Assembly: GCA_020024555.1 (NCBI GenBank) | Contig: JAHHTQ010000004.1 | Location: forward strand, 37,052 to 101,051 | Direction: 5' to 3' | From: Angelakisella sp. | Lineage (GTDB): Bacteria; Bacillota; Clostridia; Oscillospirales; Ruminococcaceae | DNA length: 64,000 nt | Part shown: positions 8,965 through 18,068 of the stretch, in pieces | Layout of the letters: each line of letters opens with the position of its first letter | How positions within the stretch are numbered: position 1 is the stretch's first letter | Notes under the pieces: generated by a model | What the model saw: only the letters and a program-made list of their open reading frames with translations | What the model was told of the DNA's origin: nothing | The model's database searches: none | Program-made: the position numbers and the translations under genes

Positions 8965-10260
8965 TTACATTTTGTCTTGTTCCTGTCGTAATTTTACTAT
9001 CACAGAAGAATTATCGAGTTCTATATCACTGTATCGAATTGCCTCACCTTTTTTTATGTTGTTTTTAACCACTGTTCTTTCGTTAATAAGTCCGATAGGA
9101 ACATAGCCGTTTTTCTTTGCGTCTTCGGCAGTTGTCAAAACACCATAATCTGTAAAGCCACCAAGTCTATCCATTGTATCACCGACACATAAGTCTTTTT
9201 TTGCAAATGCAACTACTTCGGAATGTGGTTTGGCTGAATTAACCCAAAGAGACGACTTATTATAAAGCATCATTCTGCCTACTGTGATTGGCACTTCCAT
9301 ACTACACAAATGATATGGTCTGTAAAACAAGAAATTAGGTCCTTCACCCATTAATAAGTATTTCAGCTCTTTTTTAATTTCTTCATTATCCGTTGTAACT
9401 ATTGCAAATACACCCGGAGCTATTCCCTGCACATAATCAACCACACCGTAATTATTTAGTATTCCGCCCTCAGTTGTCCTGCAATAAATATCCAACATTG
9501 TTTTCGTATCGGCTTTCGCGCCGTAACAGCCGATTTTATCAGGCAAAAATCCTGTTGCATTACTTATTGCGCACAGCTCTATCATAGTTTTTGTGCAATC
9601 TTGAAAAGATGCAAGCATATATGGGTTCATCTCCTTTAATTCTGCCTCTTTTTCCACAGAAATAGGATTTGCATCATAATTAACAGGATTATTTTTACCC
9701 TTGCCAAGTACCAAAACTTCAAAGCCCATTGTCTTTGCAAAGTCATAAAGTTCCATAACTGCGCCCGGCTCGTCACCCGCCATACCTGTGAGCATTACAC
9801 CGTTTTCTTCCGCTTTTTTACGCAAAATATGTCCTACTGTAACATCTGTTTCCACTGTCATAAGAACAATATGCTTTTTATTGTTTATGGCATCAAGCGC
9901 AATCCTTGCGGCGCTTTCCGTAGAACCTGTTGCGTCAATTACAACTTCCACATTTTTGCAGGCTGTGGCTATTCTGTCATCTTCCGAAACAGCGATTATA
10001 TTTCTATCTGTCAACTTATCAGCTTCTTCTGCTGTATATGCAAAGTCATATTTACTCTTATCAAAATTAATCGAGTCAAAAACTTTTTCTATTCTTTCGG
10101 CTTTGTGGTCAACAATGACAATAGGTTTAATACCTTTAATTTTAATCATCTGTGTAACCAGTGATCTGCCCATCTGTCCGACACCGATAATTGCAACCTT
10201 TATTTCTTTATTTTCGTTATACAGTTTTTCAAAATCTTCTCTTAAACCAAACATTAACAT
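8965..10260 (-). CDS. Homoserine-dehydrogenase-like NAD(P) oxidoreductase with C-terminal SAF domain
   Basis: 431 residues. An N-terminal Rossmann fold has the dinucleotide motif GVGQMG at 26-31. The middle resembles the catalytic part of homoserine-dehydrogenase-like proteins, and the C-terminus (about 345-425) resembles an SAF domain (IGLINERTVVKNNIKKGEAI). This is the layout of COG4091, whose members are annotated as predicted homoserine dehydrogenases but lie outside the classical Hom family. It starts 12 bp after ispE and is probably co-transcribed with ispDF-ispE, though no isoprenoid role is known. The substrate cannot be named from sequence. Confidence 0.75.
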   Translation of the reverse strand: MLMFGLREDFEKLYNENKEIKVAIIGVGQMGRSLVTQMIKIKGIKPIVIVDHKAERIEKVFDSINFDKSKYDFAYTAEEADKLTDRNIIAVSEDDRIATACKNVEVVIDATGSTESAARIALDAINNKKHIVLMTVETDVTVGHILRKKAEENGVMLTGMAGDEPGAVMELYDFAKTMGFEVLVLGKGKNNPVNYDANPISVEKEAELKEMNPYMLASFQDCTKTMIELCAISNATGFLPDKIGCYGAKADTKTMLDIYCRTTEGGILNNYGVVDYVQGIAPGVFAIVTTDNEEIKKELKYLLMGEGPNFLFYRPYHLCSMEVPITVGRMMLYNKSSLWVNSAKPHSEVVAFAKKDLCVGDTMDRLGGFTDYGVLTTAEDAKKNGYVPIGLINERTVVKNNIKKGEAIRYSDIELDNSSVIVKLRQEQDKM

Positions 10261-10272
10261 ACCTCTATTCTT

Positions 10273-11187
10273 TTAGTATACAATTTTATCCAATTCTTCC
10301 AGCGCAACATTTATTGTGTCACACATAGTCCGGCAACAATATGTACTGTATTCATTCTTCGCATTTTTACTGTCAAGTATTTCTTTCGCTTTTTTTGCCG
10401 ATTGTTCATCTCTGAATATTCCAAAGAATGCCGAGCCTGCGCCTGTCATTGATGAAGATATTGCTCCCGCATCGCTAAGCATTTCCTTGTATTTTTCTAC
10501 TAAACCGATAGGCTCTGCGACAAATTCAAAAGTATTGTATAAATCAGGTTTTTTCCCATACTTAATGGCATTTATGACAGCATCTGTATAATTTTCTTTT
10601 GAATAAATAACCCTATCATCTATCTTTTTATACATCTGCGCTGTTGAAAAAGCCTCTTTCGGCTTTATAACAACATAGTAATTTACGCTATCGATTTTCA
10701 GTGGCTGTATCTTTTCGCCTATTCCCTCAGCGACAAGTGTGTTGCCATATATACAAGCCGGGAAATCCGCTCCCAAAGTTTTGCCTAAATCACAAAGTTC
10801 AGATAATGTTAAATTACAATTATATCTTCTGTTTATTGCGTGCAGTACCATAGCTCCATCGGAACTGCCACTTCCCATACCGCTCATATACGGAACTTTT
10901 TTATCTAAATAAATATTCATATTCGGAATATTTATCCCCCTTGTCTCCATATATTCCTGTATTGATTTAAAAGCCTTTACCACTAGATTATTTTCATCTT
11001 GTATAGACACATCATTACATTCAAAACTTATATTTTCGCTCTCTTTAAATTCAATGGTGTCATATAGAGATACAAACTGCATTAAGGAACGTATATTGTG
11101 ATAGTTGTCTTCTCTCTTATTCAATACTTCCATTGTTAAGTTAAGTTTTGCAAATGCCTTTACACTAAAAGAATTTTCTTCTGCCAT
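10273..11187 (-). CDS. ispE: IspE, 4-diphosphocytidyl-2-C-methyl-D-erythritol kinase
   Basis: GHMP-family kinase that phosphorylates CDP-ME in the MEP isoprenoid pathway. The N-terminal AKLNLTMEVLNKREDNYH and the glycine-rich ATP loop (MSGMGSGSSDGA) identify it. The chosen ATG overlaps the ispDF stop (TGATG) and follows GGAGG by 7 nt; the resulting 304 residues match the family. An upstream in-frame ATG would lie inside ispDF and lacks a ribosome site. The overlap implies translational coupling to ispDF. Confidence 0.93.
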   Translation of the reverse strand: MAEENSFSVKAFAKLNLTMEVLNKREDNYHNIRSLMQFVSLYDTIEFKESENISFECNDVSIQDENNLVVKAFKSIQEYMETRGINIPNMNIYLDKKVPYMSGMGSGSSDGAMVLHAINRRYNCNLTLSELCDLGKTLGADFPACIYGNTLVAEGIGEKIQPLKIDSVNYYVVIKPKEAFSTAQMYKKIDDRVIYSKENYTDAVINAIKYGKKPDLYNTFEFVAEPIGLVEKYKEMLSDAGAISSSMTGAGSAFFGIFRDEQSAKKAKEILDSKNAKNEYSTYCCRTMCDTINVALEELDKIVY

Positions 11188-12356
11188 CAATATACCTCCG
11201 CAGTTGCTATGCAAAATACACTTATACCATAACCTCTGCTAAAATCAGTTAAATTTTCACCTGTTGTCGCTGTTATTCCTACCCTATGTGGTGGCAAATC
11301 CAAAATTTCACCGATAGACGCGCGCATTTGAGCTACTTTTGAGCTGATATGTGGTTTATTACATTCTATGGTTAATGAAATATGTGTTATTCTTCCCCTT
11401 AAATATTTAAGCGCTTCTTTTAGATATACTTTGCTGTCTTTTATCCCTGAACTGCAAATTCGGTCAGCTATTTCTCCCAAAATATTAACGCCTGTTATAC
11501 CGGACACAGCATTTGTTATAGCGTGTAGTACAACATCACCGTCACTGTTTGCTTCAAGCGCCGGATAGTCCTCAAAAACCACGCCGCCCAAAATCATCGG
11601 CTTATCTGTACTGCCCTTTGATGATGTACGGTGGCTGTCTTGTCCTATTGCTGTGCAAATTCTCGCTAGACCACCCAGTCCCAAATCTTTCGCTATTGCT
11701 TCCGCAAACACCAAATCGTCACGTGTTGTAATTTTTATATTATTTTTATTTGAGAGTATCAGTTTTACGTCAATATTATTAAGTTCCATAACCATACAGT
11801 CATCTGTAAGGGTTGGATCATTAGGGTCTAAGTTTTGATATGCTTTTAGATATACTTCTCTTTTAAATGCCTGTGGGGTCTGTGTTTGCCAAGTTACTGT
11901 GCGATTGGTTGTGGAGCGAACCACACCGTTTTCATCACACAACTTTATAGTGTCGGTTGCCTTAACAGCCGCCGCAACGGCATCATATTCTTCCAAGGCG
12001 TTGATACATTTTTCTATTGTTGCTTCATCAACAAACGGTCTTGCTCCGTCATGAACGAGTACCAAATCGCAGGTAGCCTCACGCACACCGATTAACGAAG
12101 ACTCATTTCTTGTTCTTCCTCCTTCAATAAACTTAACATGCAAAAACGGTGAAAACATTGTTGATAAATGATTTATTACATCTGCCTTTGTAACAACTAT
12201 TATTTCATCAATATAATTGGATTTTAAAAAACTGTTGATTGTGTGTTCTATTATGGATTTACCGCAAAGATTTACTTCCAGTTTGTTTCCATTACCGAAA
12301 CGTGTGCTGCTTCCTGCTGCCAATATAACAGCGCTAATGGTTTTTGAATTTTTCAT
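11187..12356 (-). CDS. ispDF: IspDF, bifunctional MEP cytidylyltransferase / MECDP synthase
   Basis: A natural fusion of two MEP-pathway enzymes. Residues 1-225 are IspD: nucleotide loop AVILAAGSSTRFG, then LVLVHDGARPFV. Residues 230-389 are IspF: zinc ligands in GQDSH and the SDGDVVLHAI loop, with FSRGYG near the end. IspE, the enzyme acting between these two steps, follows immediately, so the operon covers three consecutive reactions. The gene diverges from idi, which handles the pathway's end product. Confidence 0.95.
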   Translation of the reverse strand: MKNSKTISAVILAAGSSTRFGNGNKLEVNLCGKSIIEHTINSFLKSNYIDEIIVVTKADVINHLSTMFSPFLHVKFIEGGRTRNESSLIGVREATCDLVLVHDGARPFVDEATIEKCINALEEYDAVAAAVKATDTIKLCDENGVVRSTTNRTVTWQTQTPQAFKREVYLKAYQNLDPNDPTLTDDCMVMELNNIDVKLILSNKNNIKITTRDDLVFAEAIAKDLGLGGLARICTAIGQDSHRTSSKGSTDKPMILGGVVFEDYPALEANSDGDVVLHAITNAVSGITGVNILGEIADRICSSGIKDSKVYLKEALKYLRGRITHISLTIECNKPHISSKVAQMRASIGEILDLPPHRVGITATTGENLTDFSRGYGISVFCIATAEVY

Positions 12357-12399
12357 ATTTCAAAATACACTCCAATACATCTTTATTTGTAAAATATAT

Positions 12400-12428
12400 T
12401 TGCAAAAAATAAAATTTAATAGTATACT
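12400..12428 (+). promoter_or_regulatory. Predicted sigma-A promoter of idi
   Basis: TTGCAA, a 17-nt spacer and TATACT lie 36 nt upstream of the idi start in the gap shared with ispDF. Confidence 0.65.
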
Positions 12429-12463
12429 AAGTAAAAATTAAAATAAAATGAGGTAAAGATTAA

Positions 12464-12985
12464 ATGAATGAACCAACTGTAATATTAGTTGATACAAACG
12501 ACAATGCCATTGGCGCTATGCCAAAAAGCGAAGCTCACAAAAAACCGCATTTGCACCGAGCTTTTTCCGTATTTTTGCATAACGGCAACAAGATGCTTAT
12601 TCAGCAAAGAGCCAAAAACAAATACCATTCACCTGAAATATGGGCAAACAGTTGTTGCTCACACCCACGTCCAAACGAAAAATTAAGCGAAGCTGTTCAA
12701 AACCGTATGCTGGAAGAAATAGGTTTTAATTGCCCTGTCAATGAAATTTTTGAATTTATTTACATTGCAAAATTTAACGACAACCTGTTTGAGTATGAAT
12801 ATGACCACGTATTTTTGGGTGAATACAAAGGTGAATACACTCTCAATCCCGAAGAAGCGATGGACGCTAAGTGGATAGATATTGACGAACTTGAAAAAGA
12901 CCTTGTAGAAAACCCACAAAAATATTCTGTATGGTTTATTTCAGCCGCCCCACGTGTAATTGCCGAAATCCGCAAAAAACTTTAA
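12464..12985 (+). CDS. idi: Idi, isopentenyl-diphosphate delta-isomerase, type I (Nudix)
   Basis: Interconverts IPP and DMAPP. The 173 residues are a type I (Nudix-fold) enzyme: the active-site cysteine lies in WANSCCSHPRP, and the metal/acid residues lie in NRMLEEIGF and the EYEYDHVF loop. A GAGG site precedes the ATG. Many Firmicutes instead use the unrelated FMN-dependent type II enzyme, so a type I enzyme next to MEP-pathway genes is noteworthy. Its transcript ends in a terminator inside the 3' end of the convergent XRE gene. Confidence 0.93.
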   Translation: MNEPTVILVDTNDNAIGAMPKSEAHKKPHLHRAFSVFLHNGNKMLIQQRAKNKYHSPEIWANSCCSHPRPNEKLSEAVQNRMLEEIGFNCPVNEIFEFIYIAKFNDNLFEYEYDHVFLGEYKGEYTLNPEEAMDAKWIDIDELEKDLVENPQKYSVWFISAAPRVIAEIRKKL

Positions 12986-12988
12986 TAT

Positions 12989-13234
12989 TTAAACACTTAC
13001 ACTGTCCTCTTCTTTTTCTTTTGGGAGGACAGTTTTTTCATATATCAAAATGTCACTGGGTTGGCAATCCAAAGCCTCACATATTTTATCAAGCGTTTGT
13101 ACCCTTATCGCCTTCGCTTTGCCATTTTTAAGTATTGATAAATTTGCCATTGTTATGCCCACCCTATCGGAAAGCTCAGTAAGACTTATTTTTCTTTTGG
13201 CAAGCATAACATCAAGATTAACTGTTATAGCCAT
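12989..13234 (-). CDS. Small XRE-family (YozG-like) transcription regulator
   Basis: 81 residues, essentially one Cro/C1 helix-turn-helix domain (about 5-66) with recognition region LSDRVGITMANLSILKNG and the ending LDCQPSDIL typical of YozG-type regulators. It starts 12 bp after the DUF2975 gene on the same strand; such pairs are common in Firmicutes and probably autoregulate. The last 14 codons contain the hairpin and A run that, read on the other strand, form the idi terminator. Confidence 0.9.
   Translation of the reverse strand: MAITVNLDVMLAKRKISLTELSDRVGITMANLSILKNGKAKAIRVQTLDKICEALDCQPSDILIYEKTVLPKEKEEDSVSV
13002..13038 (+). terminator. idi intrinsic terminator, inside the XRE coding end
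   Basis: An 8-bp stem CTGTCCTC/GAGGACAG is followed by six T on the plus strand. It lies within the last codons of the opposing XRE gene. Confidence 0.8.
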
Positions 13235-13246
13235 AATTCCTCCTGA

Positions 13247-13726
13247 TTATATTGTTAAATCGTTTTCAGCTTTTAATTGCGCGGCTTTTTCGGTAAGGTG
13301 AGACAATACCGCCATTAGCACAGCCGCAAAAATACTTGAAAATAACAAAATAAAATTTATTACAAGTATAGTTAAATCCACGCTTTTAAATAAAAACATA
13401 GTAAGTATTGATATAAAAAATATCACACTGTCAATGATTGCGCATATTGCTATGTATTTAAGTAAATTTGAATTTTTCATTGAAAAAGAATTGTTTTTCT
13501 TTATTTCACAGCAAATTATCCACGAAAAAACAAGCGCGATTATAATAGGAATTAAAACTGATATTAAAGTAACCATTCCCAATGGATATATATACGCCAA
13601 TTCAGGATTGAGCGATGAACGCCACTCCAAGATATTAGGTCCTATATATACAACCGTTACACATATAATCACAGCAAGAAATATTATTACCGTCTTTAAC
13701 CATGTTGATAATTCTCCCTGTTTCAC
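13247..13726 (-). CDS. DUF2975-type membrane protein
   Basis: 159 residues with four predicted membrane segments (about 10-32, 45-70, 88-112 and 118-142). The layout matches DUF2975 proteins, which are regularly encoded just upstream of a YozG-like XRE regulator, as here. Function is unknown; the pairing suggests the membrane protein influences the regulator. Confidence 0.8.
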   Translation of the reverse strand: MKQGELSTWLKTVIIFLAVIICVTVVYIGPNILEWRSSLNPELAYIYPLGMVTLISVLIPIIIALVFSWIICCEIKKNNSFSMKNSNLLKYIAICAIIDSVIFFISILTMFLFKSVDLTILVINFILLFSSIFAAVLMAVLSHLTEKAAQLKAENDLTI

Positions 13727-13802
13727 TAAAAAACCACCCTTTCTTACTCTATATTTAAAAATTACTAATATTTACTAATTTGAATTATAGCACAAAAATA
13801 AC

Positions 13803-13851
13803 GAAAGTCAATATATTTTTATCGTAATTCGATAAAAATATATTGACTTTC
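13803..13851. repeat. Perfect 22-bp inverted repeat with 5-nt loop
   Basis: The 22-base arm starting GAAAGTCAATAT and ending TTTTTATCG is exactly complementary to the second arm, separated by TAATT. It lies between the gpsA stop and the DUF2975 start. It may be a gpsA terminator (AT-rich, with only a short T run after it) or a regulator site with the central motif ATCG-TAATT-CGAT. Confidence 0.75.
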
Positions 13852-13865
13852 ATAAAAAATTAACA

Positions 13866-14825
13866 TTAATAAAATTCTTCTTTAATATTTCGTTCAAATA
13901 ATTTTGAAAGGGCAATTTGCGGTTCAACATTATTGTAAATTATATCATAGACAGTCTTTGATATGGGCAAATCCACATTGTATTCTTCCGACAATTTGAT
14001 AAGCGCCTTGACAGTAGACGCTCCTTCCGCAAGTTTTGAATAATTTTCTCCTTTTATTATATTTTCACCAAACCTACGGTTTTGGCTATGTTCAGAAAAC
14101 AGCGTTGCCTCATAATCGCCCAAATGACTCAGTCCATAGGCTGAAAGTTCATTTCCCCCCATCGCTTTAATCAAACGCGCAACTTCTCTTGCGCCCCTTG
14201 CCATCAAAGCGCCTTTTAGACTGGACAGCCCCAATCCGTCAAGCATACCTGCCGCTATTCCTATAACATTCTTTGTCGCAGCTCCTATCTCTGTACCGAT
14301 AATATCATTGCCTATGTACAGTCTTATTATATCTCCGCTGAATTTTTCGACAATATCCATAGTGACTTTACTGTTGTCACTGTCCACAACCATACAGTTC
14401 GGTATATCTTTCATAAAGTCCTGCACGTGTCCGGGGCCTACCCACACGCAAATATTTATGTCTTGCTTAATTGTCTCTCTGACTATAACCGAGAGTCTGT
14501 CTCCTGTTGAAACTTCTATTCCTTTCATACAGAGAATAAAAGTTTTTCCATTTACATCATATTTATTTATTCTCTCGCAAAAATTTCTCAACTGTTGCGC
14601 AGATATTGATATTACAATATAATCAGAAAAATTAAGCGCTTTTTCCAGGTCACTTTCCAGTATAAGTTTATCGGGCAAAGTCAAATAATCGTTTTTTCTG
14701 TATTTTACTAAATTTTGATAGTCCTTTGACTCCTCACGTCCGCATAACATAACATCATTTTTACGTGAATGATATACTGCCAAAAACGTTCCCCATCGAC
14801 CTGTACCCAAAACTGTCACATTCAT
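13866..14825 (-). CDS. gpsA: GpsA, NAD(P)-dependent glycerol-3-phosphate dehydrogenase
   Basis: Makes sn-glycerol 3-phosphate for phospholipids. 319 residues: nucleotide motif GTGRWGT at 7-13, the WVGPGH segment, and the catalytic lysine region GAATKNVIGIAAGM are intact. The ATG follows GAGAGG by 9 nt. It lies just after a terminator behind dapB, so it either relies on read-through or has its own weak promoter in the short gap. Confidence 0.92.
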   Translation of the reverse strand: MNVTVLGTGRWGTFLAVYHSRKNDVMLCGREESKDYQNLVKYRKNDYLTLPDKLILESDLEKALNFSDYIVISISAQQLRNFCERINKYDVNGKTFILCMKGIEVSTGDRLSVIVRETIKQDINICVWVGPGHVQDFMKDIPNCMVVDSDNSKVTMDIVEKFSGDIIRLYIGNDIIGTEIGAATKNVIGIAAGMLDGLGLSSLKGALMARGAREVARLIKAMGGNELSAYGLSHLGDYEATLFSEHSQNRRFGENIIKGENYSKLAEGASTVKALIKLSEEYNVDLPISKTVYDIIYNNVEPQIALSKLFERNIKEEFY

Positions 14826-14854
14826 ATATCAATTTACCTCTCAATCTCAATAAT

Positions 14855-14895
14855 AAAAAAATTGCTCTGTGTAAAAATTATTATACACAAAGCAA
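14855..14895 (-). terminator. Intrinsic terminator after dapB
   Basis: On the minus strand TTGCTTTGTGTA pairs with TACACAGAGCAA (one G-T pair) and is followed by seven T. It ends the dapB transcript before gpsA. Confidence 0.85.
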
Positions 14896-14910
14896 CGCAA
14901 TAATACAATA

Positions 14911-15663
14911 TTATTTATTGTTAATTAAATCTGCCATACCGTATAAACCATTTTTACAAGTTGACAGAAATTCAGCGGCGGATATTGCGCCACTTGCAAA
15001 TATCTTTTTTGAATACGCAGTATGGCTTATTGTCAAAACCTCATCTGTGCCTGCAAAAATCACTTCATGCTCACCCACGATAGTCCCCCCACGCACACTG
15101 TGAATACCAATTTCGTTTTTAGCTCGTTTTTGGCGTTTACTGTGTCTGTCAAATTCATAGTGCATTTGTTTTTCTGCTGTCATTGCGTCAGCAAGCATTA
15201 TTGCCGTACCGCTTGGCGCATCTACTTTTTGATTATGGTGCTTCTCAATAATCTCTGTATCATAATCCATATTCAAAACGGAAAAAGCTTTTACTGCAAG
15301 TTCACGCATAAGACTTACACACAGCGACATATTCGCAGAAAAGAAAATCGGTATATTTTCCTGTTGCGCTTTTATAAGTTCCAGTTGCTCATTATTGTAG
15401 CCGGTTGTTGCAAATACAACAGGTTTTTTGTTTTTTGCCGCAAAATCAATAAGTCCGCTCAATACACTGGGGTGCGAAAAATCAATTATCACATCAAAAT
15501 CCACACTTACATTATTAAAATTTTCAAATACGGGATAATCATATTTTTGCTCTGTATTCCTGTCAACACCACACACAACCGATACTGTATCTTTCTGTAA
15601 GGCAAGCTCTGATATTGTGCGACCCATTGCGCCATTACAACCGGATAGCAAAATTTTCAGCAT
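14911..15663 (-). CDS. dapB: DapB, 4-hydroxy-tetrahydrodipicolinate reductase
   Basis: NAD(P)H-dependent step of the DAP/lysine pathway. 250 residues: dinucleotide motif GCNGAMGR at 8-15 and the catalytic segment EKHHNQKVDAPSGTA are present. The chosen ATG lies 8 nt after GGAG; an in-frame GTG six codons earlier would put this site inside the gene. About 300 bp separate it from dapA, so it may have a separate promoter as well as the riboswitch-controlled transcript. Confidence 0.94.
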   Translation of the reverse strand: MLKILLSGCNGAMGRTISELALQKDTVSVVCGVDRNTEQKYDYPVFENFNNVSVDFDVIIDFSHPSVLSGLIDFAAKNKKPVVFATTGYNNEQLELIKAQQENIPIFFSANMSLCVSLMRELAVKAFSVLNMDYDTEIIEKHHNQKVDAPSGTAIMLADAMTAEKQMHYEFDRHSKRQKRAKNEIGIHSVRGGTIVGEHEVIFAGTDEVLTISHTAYSKKIFASGAISAAEFLSTCKNGLYGMADLINNK

Positions 15664-15959
15664 TATTTTTTCTCCATTCACTATATCTTTTTTATTTAGA
15701 CATCATATCTAAAATCTTTATTCTATTTTTATTTAAAATTACAAGGGTAAATTTAAATTTTGCCACTTTCAGTTGGTTAAAAAACAAATATATCATTTTA
15801 AATTTTACGTATTTTTTAAAACCTGTTATACTTAGGCACAGTATAAAACTTTTCATCAAAAAGACAAAATACATATCTATTCAAGAGCATTTTTGAAATA
15901 ATAACTAAGCAATTTTAAAATGGCAATTTCTATTATTTACCCTTTATGTATCTTTAAAA

Positions 15960-16850
15960 TTATAACAAACCTAATTGTTTCATTTCATCAGCCAGTCTGA
16001 CTTTTGTACTTTCTTCTGCCTCTGTAAGTGGCAATCTCAATGTTTTACATTTGTAGCCCAATAGCGTCATAGCTGATTTTGCGGGAATAGGATTTACCTC
16101 ACAGAAAAGCGCGTCGATAAGCGATAAGTATTTCAGTTGCAGCTCTTTTGATGTTTTTGTGTCTCCGTCAAGATATGCTCTTACCATATTATGAGTATCC
16201 TGTGGCGCTACATTTGAAAGCACCGAAATTACGCCCTTACCGCCAAGTGAAAGTATAGGCAAAATTTGATCATCATTACCTGAATATATTGCAAAATCTT
16301 CGCCACAAAGGCTCGCCGTTTTTGCTATTGATGAAAAATCCGCCGAGGCATCTTTTACGCCTACTATTCGTGGGTGTTTTGAAAGCTCGTATATTGTCTC
16401 AGGTTTCATTGTCACACCTGTTCTGCCGGGGATATGATACAAAATCACAGGAATATTTACACTGTCCGCAATAGCTGTAAAGTGCGCTATCAGTCCCTTT
16501 TGAGTACATTTATTGTAATACGGGGTAACCAGCAAAAGAGCGTCTGCGCCCGCTTTCTCCGCCTCTTGACTCAGCCAAATGGCATAGTCAGTATCATTAC
16601 TGCCCGAACCTGCTATAACAGGAACTCTGCCATTTGCAGACTTAACAGCATATCTTATACACTCTATATGTTCCTCATCTGTCATAGTCGATGCCTCGCC
16701 TGTTGTTCCGCAAATAATAAGCGCGTCTGTACTGTTCTTTATTTGGTCTTCTATTATTCTTCCCAGTTCTTCAAAATTTATTGATAAATCATCATTAAAA
16801 GGTGTAACAAGCGCAACACCGCTTCCTTCAAAAACAAGCTCTTTACCCAT
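15960..16850 (-). CDS. dapA: DapA, 4-hydroxy-tetrahydrodipicolinate synthase
   Basis: Condenses pyruvate with aspartate semialdehyde, the first committed step to DAP and lysine. 296 residues: GTTGE at 48-52, catalytic tyrosine Y138 in LYHIPGRTG, and the Schiff-base lysine K166 in GVKDAS. It begins 33 bp after asd, so the two are co-transcribed under the lysine riboswitch. Confidence 0.96.
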   Translation of the reverse strand: MGKELVFEGSGVALVTPFNDDLSINFEELGRIIEDQIKNSTDALIICGTTGEASTMTDEEHIECIRYAVKSANGRVPVIAGSGSNDTDYAIWLSQEAEKAGADALLLVTPYYNKCTQKGLIAHFTAIADSVNIPVILYHIPGRTGVTMKPETIYELSKHPRIVGVKDASADFSSIAKTASLCGEDFAIYSGNDDQILPILSLGGKGVISVLSNVAPQDTHNMVRAYLDGDTKTSKELQLKYLSLIDALFCEVNPIPAKSAMTLLGYKCKTLRLPLTEAEESTKVRLADEMKQLGLL

Positions 16851-16883
16851 AATAAAACCTCACTTTATTTATAATGATTAATA

Positions 16884-17963
16884 TTAGTCAAAATATCCTT
16901 TTGCTGCGTATAGTTCTGCCATAAGTATTGCGCCGCCCGCCGCGCCACGAACTGTGTTGTGCGATAGGCAAACAAATTTATAATCATACTGTGAATCTTC
17001 ACGAAGTCTGCCGATTGATACAGCCATACCGTTTTCAAGATTTCTGTCAAGCTTTGTTTGCGGTCTGTTTTCCTCTTCAAAATAATGCAAAAATTGTTTT
17101 GGAGCTGACGGTAGATTTAATTTTTGCGGTTCACCCTTAAACTCTTCCCATCTTTTTAATATTTCTTCCTTTGTAAGCTTTTTATCGAGAGAAAAAAACA
17201 CAGCCGCCATATGTCCGTCTGATACAGGCACACGCAAACATTGTGTTGTTATTGCGGGAGTATTTGCGAGTTCTATTTTTCCGTTATTTACTTTACCCCA
17301 TATTTTCAGAGGCTCTTTCTCGCTCTTTTCTTCCTCTCCGCCAATGAAAGGAATAACATTGTCTATCATCTCCGGCCAAGTGTCAAAAGTTTTGCCCGCT
17401 CCCGATATGGCTTGATATGTACACGCAAGCACTTTTGTAATGCCACAATCCATCAGCGGATTAAGCGCCGGCACATAGCTTTGCAACGAACAATTTGATT
17501 TTACCGAAATGAAGCCACGTTTTGTGCAAAGTCGTTTTTTCTGCGCCTCAACAAGCTCTATGTGTTCTGCGTTTATTTCCGGAACTATCATTGGCACATC
17601 ATCAGTAAAACGGTTTGCCGAGTTATTTGACATAACTGGACATTCGTTTTTTGCATATAATTCTTCCAGCGCCTTTATCTCATCTTTTTGCATATTAACA
17701 GCGCAAAAAACGAAATCAACACTGTTTGCAATTTCTTTTACATCTTCCTGCGCATTTTTTACTATAATATTTTTTATATTTTCCGGAATTGGAGTAGCCA
17801 TAGCCCAGCGATTGCCAACGGCTTTTTCGTAAGTTTTACCCGCCGAGCGAGCGGACGCCGCCAAAACCGTAACCTTAAACCACGGGTGATTTTCCAAAAG
17901 ACTGATAAATCTTTGTCCAACCATTCCTGTTGCGCCTATAATGCCTACATTATATGTTTTCAT
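16884..17963 (-). CDS. asd: Asd, aspartate-semialdehyde dehydrogenase
   Basis: Reduces aspartyl phosphate to the semialdehyde used by DapA. 359 residues: GATGMVG at 10-16 and the catalytic cysteine C158 in KSNCSLQSY. The sequence resembles the archaeal/fungal-type branch (GNRWAMATPIP, NNSANR) more than the E. coli-type enzyme. The start is the ATG before KTYNVGIIG; GGGAG lies 11 nt upstream. An ATG six codons earlier is possible but overlaps that site. The gene sits behind a lysine riboswitch and a repeat element. Confidence 0.93.
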   Translation of the reverse strand: MKTYNVGIIGATGMVGQRFISLLENHPWFKVTVLAASARSAGKTYEKAVGNRWAMATPIPENIKNIIVKNAQEDVKEIANSVDFVFCAVNMQKDEIKALEELYAKNECPVMSNNSANRFTDDVPMIVPEINAEHIELVEAQKKRLCTKRGFISVKSNCSLQSYVPALNPLMDCGITKVLACTYQAISGAGKTFDTWPEMIDNVIPFIGGEEEKSEKEPLKIWGKVNNGKIELANTPAITTQCLRVPVSDGHMAAVFFSLDKKLTKEEILKRWEEFKGEPQKLNLPSAPKQFLHYFEEENRPQTKLDRNLENGMAVSIGRLREDSQYDYKFVCLSHNTVRGAAGGAILMAELYAAKGYFD

Positions 17964-18041
17964 AATTTTTACAACTCCCATTAAAATATTTTTTTATACA
18001 AAGCATATTATTTTGCTTTAACACACCTATATATAATAATA

Positions 18042-18063
18042 TGTAAAAGTTACTTACATATTG
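18042..18063. repeat. 22-bp direct repeat, left copy, flanking MITE-like copy 2
   Basis: The sequence begins TGTAAAAGTTACT and ends ACATATTG. It is identical to 18228-18249. The two copies bracket the element at 18069-18217 almost exactly. Confidence 0.85.
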
Positions 18064-18068
18064 CAAAC

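Noticed and set aside
15022..15600. Plus-strand open frame of 192 codons
   Set aside because: Antisense shadow of dapB, which has all family motifs.
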